Numbered from the stretch's first letter, positions 32,579 through 44,654 are shown. The stretch is 64,000 bases of DNA from Tetracentron sinense (GCA_015143295.1 CM026574.1:12960938-13024937); one strand, 5' to 3'. Notes: generated from the letters alone by a model not told the origin. Made by a program: numbers and translations.

Positions 32579-35194
32579 TTAAGGCCATATTAAGAAAAAA
32601 AATTAGAAAAATACAAAGTCCTTTTTTTTGTCTTTCTTGCTTTGCTTGCTTGCTTGTGTGATTATTATTTGCATGCTTATTTTTACAATATGTGCTTGTT
32701 TGCTTGCTTGCTTGCGTGATTATTTTATTTTATTTTGTTTATTTTAATTGCTTACTTATTTATATCATATTTGCTTATATGCTCACTTATTTATTTGTGT
32801 ACTTGTATGCTTGCATGAAATATGAACTACGTTGGTCTGATTTCTCTTTCATGGGATACGTAGGCAACCTTCACAAGTGCGACCCCACCAACCAAAAAGG
32901 CAAAAATCTTATTTTTTTCCTTTTGCGTGTTTGAATTTGGGATGTTTTCAATTTTATTTGATGCAAATTTTTTCTTTAAATGCTTATTTGATGCTTTATC
33001 CATTTAGCATGTTTCATTATTAGCATGATTCCTTAATAACATGACCAAATTAGAAAGTTTAATTTGGTTTCCAATCGTCTAAGGTCTTACTCATATCCTT
33101 AACCTAGACAATTGCCTTATCCATTATTTGATTAAGGTTCATATTCTCTCCATAAATTAGAATAGGTGGCCAGTCTGTTTTTTGATAATTTCAATTATTT
33201 CTTATTAGTGTTTTTCCTATTTGGAATGGCGCTAAATTCAATTTCCACACCTGACACATCAACATTTTATAATGAATTGACGTATGTATTATCTACAAAC
33301 AAGAAGTTAGAAAACGATTATAGGTAGGGTTATTAAAGTTAGAAAACCCTAACCTTAATCCTCAAGGGCTAGGGCCTAAAAGAAGAGTGATGAAAAGTTA
33401 TAATATGATTTAGTTGGTTTTTTCTACACCGATTACCAACCTGACGTGAAAGTTAAAACCTTGTTGCTTTATCTAGGCTTGGGACTGAAAATGCAACAAA
33501 AAGAACAAAGAAGAGAGTTCAGAGTGAGAGAGTTCGTTCAGAGAGAGAGAGAGTAGAGACTCTTAAGAGAGACCAAAGAGTTGGGAGAGAGATCAGAGAG
33601 CTGGGCGATAGAGTGAGCCTGAGAGAGTGATAGATGAGACGAGTCGAGGGATATAATTTGGGTTAAGGATAGGGCTTTATATAAGAGGGGGGTTGGTAAA
33701 ATTACCATCACACCTTCAAAATTTAAACATTTTCAAAGGTATATGGTCATTTTTAAAATTAAGATATAATAATAAACATATTATGTACAATAATAATCTA
33801 ATGTTTATTTTATACCATATTTAATATATTTAATAGACAATGGAGGGTAGGGCGGGGTAGGGTGCTAACGTGGCCCTCGGGCTTTAGGAGAGAGGCTTTG
33901 GAGGGCTAGGCACCCTCATTTGAGGGCAGTTTTGATAGGCCTAATTGTAGGTGCTCTTTTGTCCATTTGGATATCTACCAACTACCTCAGGCCCAAACCC
34001 TTGTGGTTGTTTTATTACAAGGAATGAAGCAGTTAAGGTTCCTGCCATTAAGGATTGCAAAATCCAAATTCAAATAGTTGAGTTTCAATTTCTCATGCTA
34101 ATTTATTTTTTCCTTTGGTACAAGGCATTTATCTATGTCTAGTCAGTTAGTAGTGCTGAGTGGTATCCTATTTACCACATCACTCCTTCCCTGGGACTCA
34201 TCTAAGGCCACCTTTATGAGAGGTGCATACCTTGCCATTCGAGCTATAGGTGGGTTCATGCCTAGTTGAATCTCTAACTTTTTTTTTTGTTGTTTTTTAT
34301 TTTTCCATCATGTTGAGAACTTTTTTTGTATGGACATCATCTGATTAGGAAAACATGTTTAGTTCCCTAGAAATTAAAAAAAAAATATTGAAAAGAAAAG
34401 GAAAGAAAGGGAAAGTGACTTTCTCAATATTCTTTGGTTGCTACAAAAGAAACCCCATCAATGGAACTTGTGGCGGTGGTGGAAGCAACGGTAGGAGCAT
34501 TGAGGTGGCGGGAGTGGCGAAACTCAAACTCCTATTTTTATTCTACTGTGCATCCTATTTTGGTTCTACTTTGTACACGAGTCGAGCTTGAACAAGAATG
34601 GTAAATCAAGAATGGTAAAACTTGAGTCAAGTTCAAGCCAAGCTTGAGCACTCTTGTAACTTAAAGAGCCTATCCCTAGCACCTTACTACTCGACTCGGC
34701 TAGGTTGCACCCATACTTAGACTCTCATTTCTTAGCTAAAGGAAAAACACTTTGAATGAGGCCATTCCCAAAATATTTGTCTTTTTCCTACCCTTAATTG
34801 TCCCATTTCGAGAAAAAAGAAAGTCTAAGTCCGAATCTCCATTGAGTCAACCATTAATTGTCCCTATAAAGGGGAACAGTTGAACACTTTGGATGTGAGT
34901 CCCACCAAAAAGTGGTTTGATTCTTTTCCTTTATGAAGCTATTAGTGCCAGTAGTAATCGGTTGATGCGATTGGAAATAACATTTCCCTTAGGAGAAATA
35001 ATTTTTTTTTTGTGGGGCCCACAAAATAATCCTTTGTCATCTTGCTCGTAATAGAGGAGAGTGCAATACGGGGAGAGTGGACCACTCCCCAACCACAAAA
35101 TTCTCCTTAGACTCCAAAAATTTGTAGCATTTAGAGCATAATTCCTAATTATGTACAGAGTATCTATGAAATAGTAGAACACATGATAGTTGCC
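32579..35194. other. Intergenic DNA with LTR-like and SINE-like fragments
   Basis: No host gene recognised. 32823-32895 carries the ACTACG...GATACGTAGGCAAC cassette also found in the Tat-like LTRs at 46-57 kb, so part of this is probably an old LTR fragment. 33480-33640 is rich in GAGAGA, and its minus strand has a TATATAAAG near 33680. 34130-34290 on the minus strand (AGCTCGAATGGCAAGG, ATGAGTCCCAGGG) resembles a tRNA-derived SINE. None of these has clear ends. Confidence 0.4.
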
Positions 35195-38100
35195 TCACAA
35201 CTCTAATAAAAATGCCTTGATCTCATGCATCTTTGTTAGTGTTTCTCTCATGGTTAAACGGTCTTGAGCTGAATCTGCTGCGCATGACAAACCAACTCTT
35301 ATCATGGAGGAGAAACACACTTCTTTTCTACTTCTCCACTCATTGATAGAGCTACTGCTGCTGGAAGTAATACTGGAATGACTAGTGCTGGAGTTGTGCT
35401 CTGAATAACTGTTGTCATCGAAGAGCCGTGGATCAACAATTTCCGCAACTCGATTCTCGTACACTGCAGATGCAAACTTAATCAAGTCTGCTCCGTCCTT
35501 AAACATCTCATCAGTTGGTTTCTTTGCTATTAAGATCTCGAGCAGTAGAATCCCATAGCTGTAGACATCCCCACTTGTTGAAACTTTGCCGCCAAAACCA
35601 TATTCTAGGACAACATAAGAGCAGAGTTAAGAGTTTTATATACCTATACTTTCATAGAAAAAATCTTACATAAATGGGGTTTCTTCTTTTGCATGCTAGT
35701 TCCAGTAGAAGTTTAATGGAGTTTGTTGTGTTTGATACCTGGAGCAATGTAACCGATAGAACCCTTTAGTCCTATTGTGCTACTCTGATTCTGTGACAGA
35801 TTCTGAGAAAGAAATCTTGCCAATCCGAAATCTCCCACATGAGCGACCATGTTCTCATCCAAAAGTACATTTCCTGGTTTCAGATCACAGTGAACAATAG
35901 GTGGGTCACAGTCGTGATGCAGGTAATTCACGGCCTCAGCTACGTCTATGGCAACATTCAGTCTCTGGGTTAAATTCAGATTCAGTCCAGATTCAGCATC
36001 TTCTGGATACAACCATTTATCCAGGTTACCATTAGACATGAACTCCATAATCAATGCCTTGAATTCGGCTCCTCCATGGTCAATGCTCGAGCATGAGGTG
36101 ATCACCTTCACAAGGTTTCGATGCCGAACGTGCCTCAAAGCTTCACATTCAGTGGCAAAAGTCTTTGAAGCTTTGCTTTGTTTTAGGTCAAGGACCTTTA
36201 CTGCAACAATGGTGGAGGCTCCCTCTTCACCAGTGTTCATACTACGTCCATTACTGCTGATGAATCCTTTATAAACAGACCCAAAGGCTCCCTTTCCTAT
36301 CAGATTTTCCACACCGAAACCATTTGTGGCAGACCGAATCTCGGAGTAGGATATCTTTGGGCACCGCCCCTTAAAGGTAGAAGATGAGTAAGTTCCCTTG
36401 TCTTTCTCGTGTTTCTTCTTGTGGGAGATCAATACCCATATGAAACATAATAGAACACACAATAATACAAAGCTAGCAATAGGAATGATGATTTTGACTG
36501 CAGCAGAAATATTTTGCTTCTTTTTAGTTGTACATGTAGGGACTCTTAGCTTCCCTGCAACCTCTTGTTCACCACCACAGAGCTTATTATTTCCTTGCAG
36601 GGAATCCCAGCTAAGGTTCATGAAGACTCCTCCTCTTGGTACCTGTCCTTCCAGTTGATTGAAAGACAAATTCAAGTTCTTTAAGGCCAGAAGGTTCTCT
36701 AGATCTTGTGGGATTGGGCCAGAGAGATTATTAGAGGAAAGGTCCAAGCTCTCCAGCCCTGCTAATTTGACCATCAACTTTGGGATCGGGCCGCTGAATT
36801 TGTTTCGAGCAATTCTAAGACTACGCAAACTGGAGCAATCACTGATTGTAGGTGGAATATTTCCTGAGAGCTGGTTATCGGAAACATCCATAAATTCAAG
36901 TTGTTTCAGGCCATCTACTTCATTGGGCACAGAACCGCTAAAAGCATTTTGATCCAAGAACAGCTTGCTTAAACTGGCGATCCCGAATATCTCCTTAGGT
37001 ATGCTTCCATTTAGCATGTTCCTGAATAGACCCAGTATGTATAGACGCTGGCAGTTTCCTATACTCTTAGGAATTCTACCGGACAACTGGTTATTCCCCA
37101 TCGTGAGCCAATATAGTTGAGTAAGATTACTGAAGCTATCTGGTATGTCTCCGAAGAACATGTTTTGGTTAATAGAAAATCTTCGTAGATTGTGAAGTAC
37201 TCCTATGGAGTTTGGTACCTTACTTTTGAAAGAATTTTGATGTAGAGACAAGACTGTGAGGTTGCGGAAGTTCTCCATTCCACGTGGGAAGCTTCCGGAA
37301 AGAAAATTATCATCCACATAAAATTCTCGGAGATGGGTTGATAGATTTGCAACCGAACTTGGTAGTTCGCCGACTAGTTGATTGGAATTCAATATGAGAA
37401 TCTCCAAATCGGTGCAGTTTACCAGAGAATCTATGAACTGAAGGTTATGCTCCGTTGTAGAAGAGAGATTATTATGGCCTAGATTCAGCTTGACAAGCTT
37501 ATTCATGTTACCAAGTAAAGGAACTGGTCCTTGAAAGCGGTTCGAAGTCAGGTCAAGGAATTGGATTTGTGAAGCGTTTGATAATGAACTGGGTATGGGT
37601 CCAGTAAGCCTGTTTTGGGCCATGTAGAGTTCCCGGAGATTGGGAAGAGCAACACCCATGTCAGGCGGAAGCATTCCCATGAGCTTATTATATGTCACAG
37701 AGAAGTAGACAAGAGAGGAGATGTTGTAAATTGAAATGGGGATCTCATTGGTGAACTGGTTCTCAGAGAGCTGAAGATAGATAAGATTCCGGAGACTGCC
37801 CAACTCATCAGGAACTCTGCCGAAGAATTGGTTCCTTGCAAGACTGAGCTCAGTTAGAGAGGAGAGATTTCCAAATGTAGAAGGGATTGTACCAGTGAGA
37901 TTATTCTCCGAGACTTGGAGAATTTTGAGCCTCGACAAACGGCCTAACTCAGATGGGAGGTTCCCAGTAAGTTGGTTGACTGAAAGACTGATTTCTTCAA
38001 GGTTAGAGCAAAGAGATAGACTGACTGGAATTGTACCATTGATAGAGTTGGTATCAAGGATGAAATCTTGAAGGAGAGAGAGACTGCTAAACGATAAGGG

Positions 38101-38463
38101 AATCGGGCCATGGAATTTGTTATAGGAAAGGTCAAGAATTTCAAGAGAAGTGAGGTTCGATAGTTGAGGAGAAATGGCCCCAATGAGCCCAAGTCCTCGA
38201 AGGCGGAGGGATTGCACCCTGGTTCTGTTACCAGTATTGCAAGACACGCCGAACCAGGTGCAGTGAGGTGAACTAAGGTTCCACCCTGAGAGAGCATCTC
38301 GAGGGTCGGAGACCATGGATTTGAAGGATAGAAGAGCTTCTCTTTCTGTGTCATCAACAAGAGAACTTGCCTTGTTCATGGAGAAAGAGAGGAGCTGGAG
38401 GAAGAGGACCAGTACAAGATGGTGATGCTCCTTCATTTTCAAAGTATGGACTATAGACTCCAT
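35195..38463 (-). CDS. LRR receptor-like serine/threonine kinase, subfamily XII (EFR/FLS2-like), two exons
   Basis: Exon 1 is 38463-35739, exon 2 is 35604-35195, and the 134-bp intron has a GT donor (35738-35737) and AG acceptor (35606-35605). The spliced frame is 1044 aa. In order: signal peptide (about 1-34; an in-frame Met at 10 may be the true start), LRRNT with CTWFGVSCN, about 20 LRRs of the LxGxIPxxLxxLxxLxxLxLxxN type (80-630), a transmembrane helix (658-680), and the kinase with GKGAFGSVYKG (723-733), catalytic Lys756, HCD (858-860, non-RD), DFG (878) and GSIGYIAPE across the intron. The intron after IAP is the family's conserved position. The class binds peptides or microbial patterns at the plasma membrane and starts immune signalling; the ligand cannot be told. 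A serine-rich insert (SSTSHSSITSSSSSS) lies in the C-lobe. No stop or frameshift, so probably functional. Confidence 0.95.
35605..35738 (-). other. Intron of the LRR receptor kinase gene
   Basis: 134 bp, A/T-rich, GT...AG. It splits the Glu codon of the APE motif (G/AA). Reading through it gives a stop within 25 bp, so splicing is required for a complete kinase. Confidence 0.9.
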
Positions 38464-39134
38464 GTTAGCTGCTTCTTACCACATAGACTGTATATTTAGT
38501 CTGGGCAGTTGCAATCATGACAAATTACATATCAACCTAAGGAGCTCATCTTGTTTGAATTATTGTACAGTGGGGTCCCATTGTTCCTTTCTGTAGTGGC
38601 TTTGGTTGCTATTGCATACAGCTCAAAGGGAAAATATCCTATTTTATTGGCATACTATTCTTCTTGTTGAAAGGGAAAATGACAATTAGAAGCAGACTTA
38701 TTTTATTTTTCAAAGAGTCAGGCAGATATTTGTCAAAGTCCCTCTTTTGACCATTTCTTATATAATCTTGTTCAAGTCAAGAGTGCTAAACCTACTCCTT
38801 AGAAGATGGTTACTCCCTTCCTACTTGTACTGTACACGTGTCAGACATCCAACATATGGAATTCACCATCAGGATTCCTACCTTGCTGATTTATGAGAGT
38901 TTATGGTAGGTGAAACCAATCAAATGGGTGTGTTTCTTTTGTGTCGCCTCTACTATCGCCTTGTGGTCTTGTCCTCCTTTTCATGTCCCACTCATGAATA
39001 GACTCTGAATATGACCCCGATAACATGTATGACAGAGGATGGTGTTTCTCCTTTCCCTCGTATTCCAGGGTAATATTTGATTTGTTGTTTTCTATGCATA
39101 TCTCAAATCAATGATCGAGTCAACTTATTTGACT
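38464..39134 (-). promoter_or_regulatory. Upstream region of the receptor kinase with W-box-like sites
   Basis: A TAAATATA on the minus strand (about 38489-38496) lies 25-35 bp before the ATG and could be a TATA box only if the downstream Met at residue 10 is used. TTGAC cores (W-box, the WRKY site) occur at 38731-38736, 38747-38752, 38775-38780, 39118-39123 and 39129-39134, on both strands. A cluster like this is common at defence genes; binding is inferred. Confidence 0.4.
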
Positions 39135-40271
39135 CAGGATCAAGTCATTAATTATGTCAAAAAAAGGTGGCTAGACAAAATACTAGTCTTCTCATATCTT
39201 CATCAGCTGATTCATTACGGCATCCTTCCATAGCCAACTTTCCCATAATTCCATCCTATAGAAGTATGCAGTAAATTATTTAGAAGGAAAATATAAACAC
39301 TGAAAACAGCCCTTATCAGCAGGGTACCCATATATGAGATCCCACCCGATCACTACTCGGGCCTTATGACAGAATAGACCCTCTTGTAATTAATAACCTT
39401 GGAGGAAATAAATTATAGGAAATAAATTATATTAATTATAAGAGAATATTATATATAAGAATCACTATATTGATCCATCAAAAAAAAATTAATTTATAAT
39501 TCTTTTTGAATGTATTGTATTTTCCATATAAGCATTATGTAGATACAAATGTATAAGACTATTATATGGTAATTTTAGTTTAGTAAAGTTAACCCATTTT
39601 TTTAAAGAGAATAAGAAATATCATTTATTTTGGGAAGAGACAAATTCCTTTTGATCTCTAATTTTCGTAGGATTCTCCAACTTTGGTTAAAATTTTTAAA
39701 GTCTTCATACAATGGATTTTTTAGTTTTTTCTTCCAAAAATATATAAACTTTATACTATGTATAGGATAATTTATTATACATAGCTAAAATATCTAAAAT
39801 AAGTTCTTCAATTTCTCTTCCTAATACCTAAACCATCATAAATATTTGTAAGATTCATATAACCATGTATTAATATAGTATAAAACCTCTCTTATAATTA
39901 ATAATACACTAGAACTATGTTAAAAAATTATTAAATAACAAGTATAAGAGATTATTAATTATACACTATAGAACCAAGTTAGTTCCTTACAAATTTATTA
40001 ATTATTAGAGATTATTAAGTTATAAAATATTAATTATAAGAGGGCTTACTGTACTATTGTTCTTTACCATTATAGAACGTCTGGGTAACATAACATTATG
40101 CTATATCAGACGGATATCCATCAACATGCGTGGTTAAAGCCTTTTTTTTTTTTACCTGTAAAAAGTACACGACAGTATCTCATAAGTCATAACCAAACCT
40201 TAGAAAGTTCATTCAATAGAGAGATACGCTTTTCTATAAACTAGTTATGACTACAAAGCCTCATGTTCAAC
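39135..40271. other. Intergenic DNA, AT-rich
   Basis: No ORF of note. It contains one MITE-like block, annotated separately, and a poly(T) at 40143-40153. Confidence 0.5.
39876..40056. mobile_element. MITE-like inverted repeat (CTCTTATAATTAATA)
   Basis: The left end AACCTCTCTTATAATTAATA and right end TATTAATTATAAGAGGGCTT are mirrored, with TAATAATCTCTAATAATTAAT-like internal symmetry. About 180 bp. The TSD may be TA. Low complexity makes this less certain. Confidence 0.4.
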
Positions 40272-40279
40272 TATAAATT
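40272..40279 (+). promoter_or_regulatory. TATA box of the small secreted peptide gene
   Basis: TATAAATT 82 bp before the ATG at 40361, leaving room for a start near 40305 and a leader of about 55 nt with CT-rich sequence (CTTTTCTCTCTAAGG). Confidence 0.5.
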
Positions 40280-40360
40280 TGGTTTGCAACAAAACTGTGT
40301 TCAAATTCTTGCTTTAGTTTTCTTTTCTGAAGCTATACTCATCTTTTCTCTCTAAGGAAT

Positions 40361-40722
40361 ATGGCTTTCTCCAAATCTATACTGATCTTTTTTCTAGCAA
40401 TCATGTTGCTTTTGTCCTTTGAGGTGGCTACTGCAGGATTCCATGAAGCAATACCAGAATTGAAACTAGGTTTGTGGGAAACTTATTCTTCTATGTCAGA
40501 TACATTGTTTGATCAGTATTGAATCTGTTTATGACTTCTTGGACTTCAATTCTATTGCTGGAGCAGGATTTAACAATATAACATTCCCGTTTTTCAGGAC
40601 GACGGGCTCTTGGTGTATTGATTGAGGTAGACTACGCTGGCTACCCTGGCTACCCTGCCTTACCTGACTCCGGTGTTGGAGGAGGAGGATTCACCAGTCC
40701 ACCCAGTACAACGACGCCATGA
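40361..40722 (+). CDS. Small secreted peptide precursor, two exons, 77 aa
   Basis: Exon 1 is 40361-40469 and exon 2 is 40598-40722. The intron has GT at 40470 and AG at 40596-40597 after a pyrimidine tract (CCCGTTTTTCAG). The 234-nt frame encodes 77 aa: a strong signal peptide (about residues 1-26, ending VATAG), GFHEAIPELKL, a dibasic site GRRALG, then VDYAGYPGYPALPDSG, a Gly run and a Pro/Thr-rich end. A DY followed by proline-rich sequence after a dibasic site recalls tyrosine-sulfated peptide precursors such as PSY, but the Asn/His-Asp-Pro part of PSY is missing, so the family is unassigned. It has a TATA box, consensus splice sites and no disruption. It lies 1.9 kb from the receptor kinase and is divergent from it. 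No transcript is available to confirm it. Confidence 0.62.
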
Positions 40723-40941
40723 TTGTTAAAAACAGAAATGAAAAATAAACTGAATTAAGTTGAGAAGTGAAGTAGATGTTGAAGATACTTAGCATTGTTG
40801 AGAGATTCTATTTGTAATCAAGTTCATGAAAAAATACTACGGTTTTGAGTACAATTATCCAACACAAATGGGTTGTATTAGAATGTAATATCTATTTATA
40901 ATTCATAATATTAATATGATCTGATGCATCCCTATAATTTT

Positions 40942-41148
40942 TTTTTTTTGGTGATGATGGTGTCCGGGGCCTCCGGGCCTCTTAGAGCACCCAACTAATC
41001 CCCCCGGGTACTTGCAACCCCTCAACCATATGCACCAGGTAAGTAGGGATACATTCATGAGGATGGCCAACAGGAAGAAGGGAATCGAATTCAAGACCTC
41101 CGCTTCCTGAGGAATGGTCTTGGCCAGCACACCATCCCCACGTTGCTT
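40942..41148 (-). mobile_element. SINE with poly(A) tail and TSD ATCCCTAWAATTTT
   Basis: On the minus strand it runs from 41148 to a poly(A) tail (T-run on plus 40938-40949). The direct repeats ATCCCTATAATTTT (40928-40941) and ATCCCTAAAATTTT (41149-41162) flank it. Near its 5' end are TGGCCAAGACC and GAATTCGATTCCC, plausible pol III A and B boxes. About 207 bp and non-coding. The TSD plus tail show insertion by LINE machinery. Confidence 0.82.
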
Positions 41149-41162
41149 ATCCCTAAAATTTT

Positions 41163-42690
41163 CTTTCCTCTCTTACTTCATGGTTGTTTAAGTTTCAAAG
41201 AATCCGAAATACACTTATTTACCACAAAATGGGGGCATTGGGCATCCCGTCTCCCACATTTACTCAATGAGCAATAGTCCCCTCTTCGGCTGAGGAGGGG
41301 GCTATTCCTCCTCGCTCTCACATAGCCGACCTTCAACTCCCATTAACTCGGGTTGGTATTTTTTTAACCATTTAGTTAATTTTTTTTAATTTTATTTTTC
41401 TAAAAACCAAGGGTAGATGGGTGTACCTAAGGGTGAATGAATCTTAACCACAGTTAAATGGGGTTAGAAGGTGGACACATCGCGTCATTGACAGAGGAAG
41501 TGATTATTTTCCTTGCTCTATGGCACCTCAGTCGTTCTTGGGCATCCAGAGTTAAATCTTTCTCTCCCTTCCTTTATAGTGGTCCCACACAAACAATAAA
41601 ATAATGTCTCTTTCCCTTCCTTTTTCGTTTTCCCACACAAATAATAAATTATTGTTTCCCCCTCATTCTGTTTTTTGTTAAAATGGTGAGGCTGTTGGAA
41701 GTATTTTAAAAAAATGGGTCACCAAAATCACTTTTGTGAGTTTTGACTATTTAGGTGAGGCTGCTAGGAATGCTCTTAGGGGTTGTGGCAAGGAGGCAAA
41801 TAGGTATCCTCTAAACATTAGGTAAACAGGGAACTTTTTTTTTTAGAAAAACAAGGAAAAGAAGTTTATAGGGATAGCCATGGTGCATGGGGGGTAGCAG
41901 CCCATGAAGTTTTGATTTTTCTAATAATTTAATAAAACATAATAATGTGGCATGGGGGGCAGTTGCCCCTTGAACTTTTGATAAAATATATCTTTTATAC
42001 TATTGTTTAATTATTCAGTAAGGCACAGTCATGGGACAAGGGGCAATTGCTGAAAAACAATTATACGATATTATTTAATTATTTAATAAGACTTAGCTAT
42101 GAGGTAAGGGACTTTTTAAAACAAAATATATATTTTTATAATATTATTTAATTATTTAATAGGGCATAGCCATGGAGCAAGAGGACAATTGCCCCTATAA
42201 ACGAGAAATAATACCTGTAATTTATGTACGTTACATATGGAAGAAATAGTCCATGAACTTTGTAGTTAAAAGAAAAAGATGGGGATGGTTGAAGCCCCAA
42301 TTCTCCTAGACTCAAAATATTTCGTACCCGCCTAATGACTTTCTACAAAGCCATCAATAATTACTAATATTTTCAAGGAACCATCGCTGACCCCAACAAG
42401 AAAATCCTGGCTTTGTCCCTGCCAATGATCCTCCCACTTTTAAAATTTGGGCAGGGTAATTGACTGAGCAAAGTTCTGACCAAGTCCAACCTGCAACTTA
42501 AGGTAACTGACCCAAGTTACGCCCACATGCACCTAACATATGTCTAAGAACCATCCCAGGGCTGACTATAAACCCATCTAGAGCCTAGTATTAGACAAAA
42601 ATCTAGTCCAAACTTGAGGGACTTGGAATCTTCTTTTATTGGTGCTAGCGAGGAGATTGTCAGTGAAAGTGGCACATATCTTTGTGCATG
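41163..42690. other. Intergenic DNA with a MITE fragment and GGCA(T)AGCCATG repeats
   Basis: 41390-41490 (AAAACCAAGGGTAGATGGG, TCTTAACCACAGTTAA) is one end of the MITE family seen whole at 42900 and 44404. Between 41870 and 42200 a phrase of the type GGCATAGCCATGGGGCAAGGGGCAATTGCC followed by AT-rich sequence recurs about four times with decay. No gene seen. Confidence 0.5.
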
Positions 42691-42698
42691 CCTATCAA

Positions 42699-43279
42699 CA
42701 GGGGCGGATTCCCCAAAATTTTTGTAATTCCCTTATGTTTTGGTATGATATAGTGGGCCCCTCAATTTTTAAAAAATATTTTTAATATACTTGGACCCCC
42801 AAATTTTTTGTCTTATATATATATATATATATGGTGCCCCCCCCCCCCCCCCACCCCAAAATTTTTGTCATATATATAGTGGGTCCTCCAATGGTGTCCG
42901 GTTATACCCTTTAGGTCGCCACATGTCCCTATTGACACATCTAAACTATGGTTAAAATTCACCCACTCTTAGGATTCATTTACTTTTCCTTGGTTTTTAA
43001 AAAAAATATCAAAATTTTTTAGAGTTAGTGAATTTTAACTAGGGTTTGAAAAAAAATTGATATTTAAAAAAAAAAATCAAGGATAGGTGGGTGAATCTTA
43101 ACCACAGTTAAGGAGTATCAATCAATAGGGACACGTGGTGTCCTCAAGGATATTACTGGAAAAAAATTATCCCAAAAAACAATTCTCTCGGGGCTACGCC
43201 CCGAAGCCCCAAGTTCAAGTAGTTTTTTTTATACATGTATTTTGGCCCCGCCGATGAAAAATTCCTGGCTCCGCCCCTA
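42699..43279. mobile_element. hAT-type non-autonomous element, TSD CCTATCAA
   Basis: Begins CAGGGGCGGATTCC and ends GGCTCCGCCCCTA, near-perfect inverted ends of the CAGGGGCGGA type typical of hAT elements. Perfect 8-bp TSD CCTATCAA at 42691-42698 and 43280-43287. 581 bp including a nested MITE; no transposase. Confidence 0.88.
42900..43155. mobile_element. MITE nested in the hAT element (CACATGTCCC / TTAACYRTGGTTAA family)
   Basis: Left CACATGTCCCTATTGACAC, then CTATGGTTAAAATTCACCCA; right TGGGTGAATCTTAACCACAG, then GGGACACGTGGTG. These are mirrored over about 60 bp with a poly(A)-rich centre. A related copy lies at 44404-44654. Confidence 0.75.
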
Positions 43280-43287
43280 CCTATCAA

Positions 43288-43951
43288 GGCATGTGCACAT
43301 AATCTAAAACCTTGGCGTGCGTAGGCTTATGTGGTGCATTCAGAATGAGTGCTAGTAGTCTCCTCACCAACACTAACTAGAGAAGATCCTGTGTCAACTT
43401 GAGCATTGGCTTGTCACAATCTAGTTTCCAACTCTAACTCAACTTCCATACCCCATGCGATGAAGAAATACCTGAAAATTTTAAAAAAAATATTAAAGAA
43501 CATTATAAATTATACTTTTTCATCCCATAATTCAAACATGAAAAGGTATATAGAGAAAAGATCTATGCAAATAATTTATTAAACCAAGTGACTAATCTAC
43601 GACAAACTACAAAGAGTCAAAAATTTGAAAAATTTATTTATTTATTTTTTGAGAACGTAAGAATTTCAGTTACTTTGGAAAGCAAATAAAAGCACGATTT
43701 TCGATTCTAAAGAAAAGTCTTAAATATTTACTCATCCTAAAAGAATCAAATACCACAACTAACTTTGCTCTTGTTAATATAATTAGACATTATAAAAGAA
43801 ACATTGAGATTTGCTAAATGTGACTTCCCATAACGTGACTTTGTGTGATATCTAACGACAATCTTCATACATTCCGGTAGAAAAGAAAATTAAAAAATCA
43901 AAAAATAGGAGAATTACTTCAAAATGGATCATCAACATACTCACGCTCATA

Positions 43952-43953
<2 letters not shown>
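43288..43953. other. Intergenic DNA, nothing recognised
   Basis: AT-rich sequence with no ORF, RNA gene or repeat that I can name. Confidence 0.5.

Positions 43954-44013
<60 letters not shown>
43954..44013 (+). repeat. (AT)30 microsatellite
   Basis: About 60 bp of uninterrupted AT directly beside the TSD of the outer solo LTR. Confidence 0.92.
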
Positions 44014-44015
<2 letters not shown>

Positions 44016-44403
44016 TTTGTCAGCACCCCATTTTTATACCCCCTTAATCGCGGTTAATTATTTTAATTATGGTTAGCTCACCCTAACCCTAGGCCTAACC
44101 TAGAACTTGTGGCATAACCCCAGTCCGAAACCTTTTGCTTAGGCCTTAGCCCTAAGGCCAAACCTTGCTAAAACCTCAAGGGCCCAAGTACTTAGAAACC
44201 CAAGCCCACAAGTCAAGGCAGTCCAAGGCCCGTTTGTTTTTTCTTCTTTGATAAGCCCAACCTTTTGCTTTTTTGGTGTTAAGAGCAAACCGGTGCAGCA
44301 GATTTTACCCCATATCCATTTGGGTGTAAAGTTTTGAGTTAAAAAAAAGACCGGTGATCTTCTCCAGTTGTAACCGGTTTTGGGCAAAACCGATTACTTC
44401 CCT

Positions 44404-44654
44404 GTGGTCACCACATGTCCCTTTTCACACCCCTTAACTGTGGTTAAGATTCACCTACCCCTAGGGTTCATCCACCTTATTTGGTTTTTAGAAAAAATAT
44501 TTTTTAAAAATTAACTCTAGGAGTTGGTAAATTTTAACCACAGTTAATAAGAAAATTATTATTTTTTTCTAAAAACCAAGATTAGGTTGGTAAACCTTAG
44601 GGGTGAGTGAATCTTAACCATAGTTAAGAGGTGTCAAAAGATGCATGTGACCAC
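44404..44654. mobile_element. MITE (CACATGTCCC family) inside solo LTR D
   Basis: Left GTGGTCACCACATGTCCC and CTTAACTGTGGTTAAGATTC; right GAATCTTAACCATAGTTAAG and GATGCATGTGACCAC. The centre mirrors itself (TTTTTAGAAAAAATA / TTTTTTTCTAAAAACCAAG). Same family as 42900-43155. Confidence 0.72.

Noticed and set aside
35948-36952. Plus-strand ORFs of 86-108 aa
   Set aside because: They are antisense shadows of the LRR kinase exon and have no independent motif.
37944-38360. 138-aa minus-strand ORF
   Set aside because: Frame-shifted shadow of the LRR domain coding sequence.
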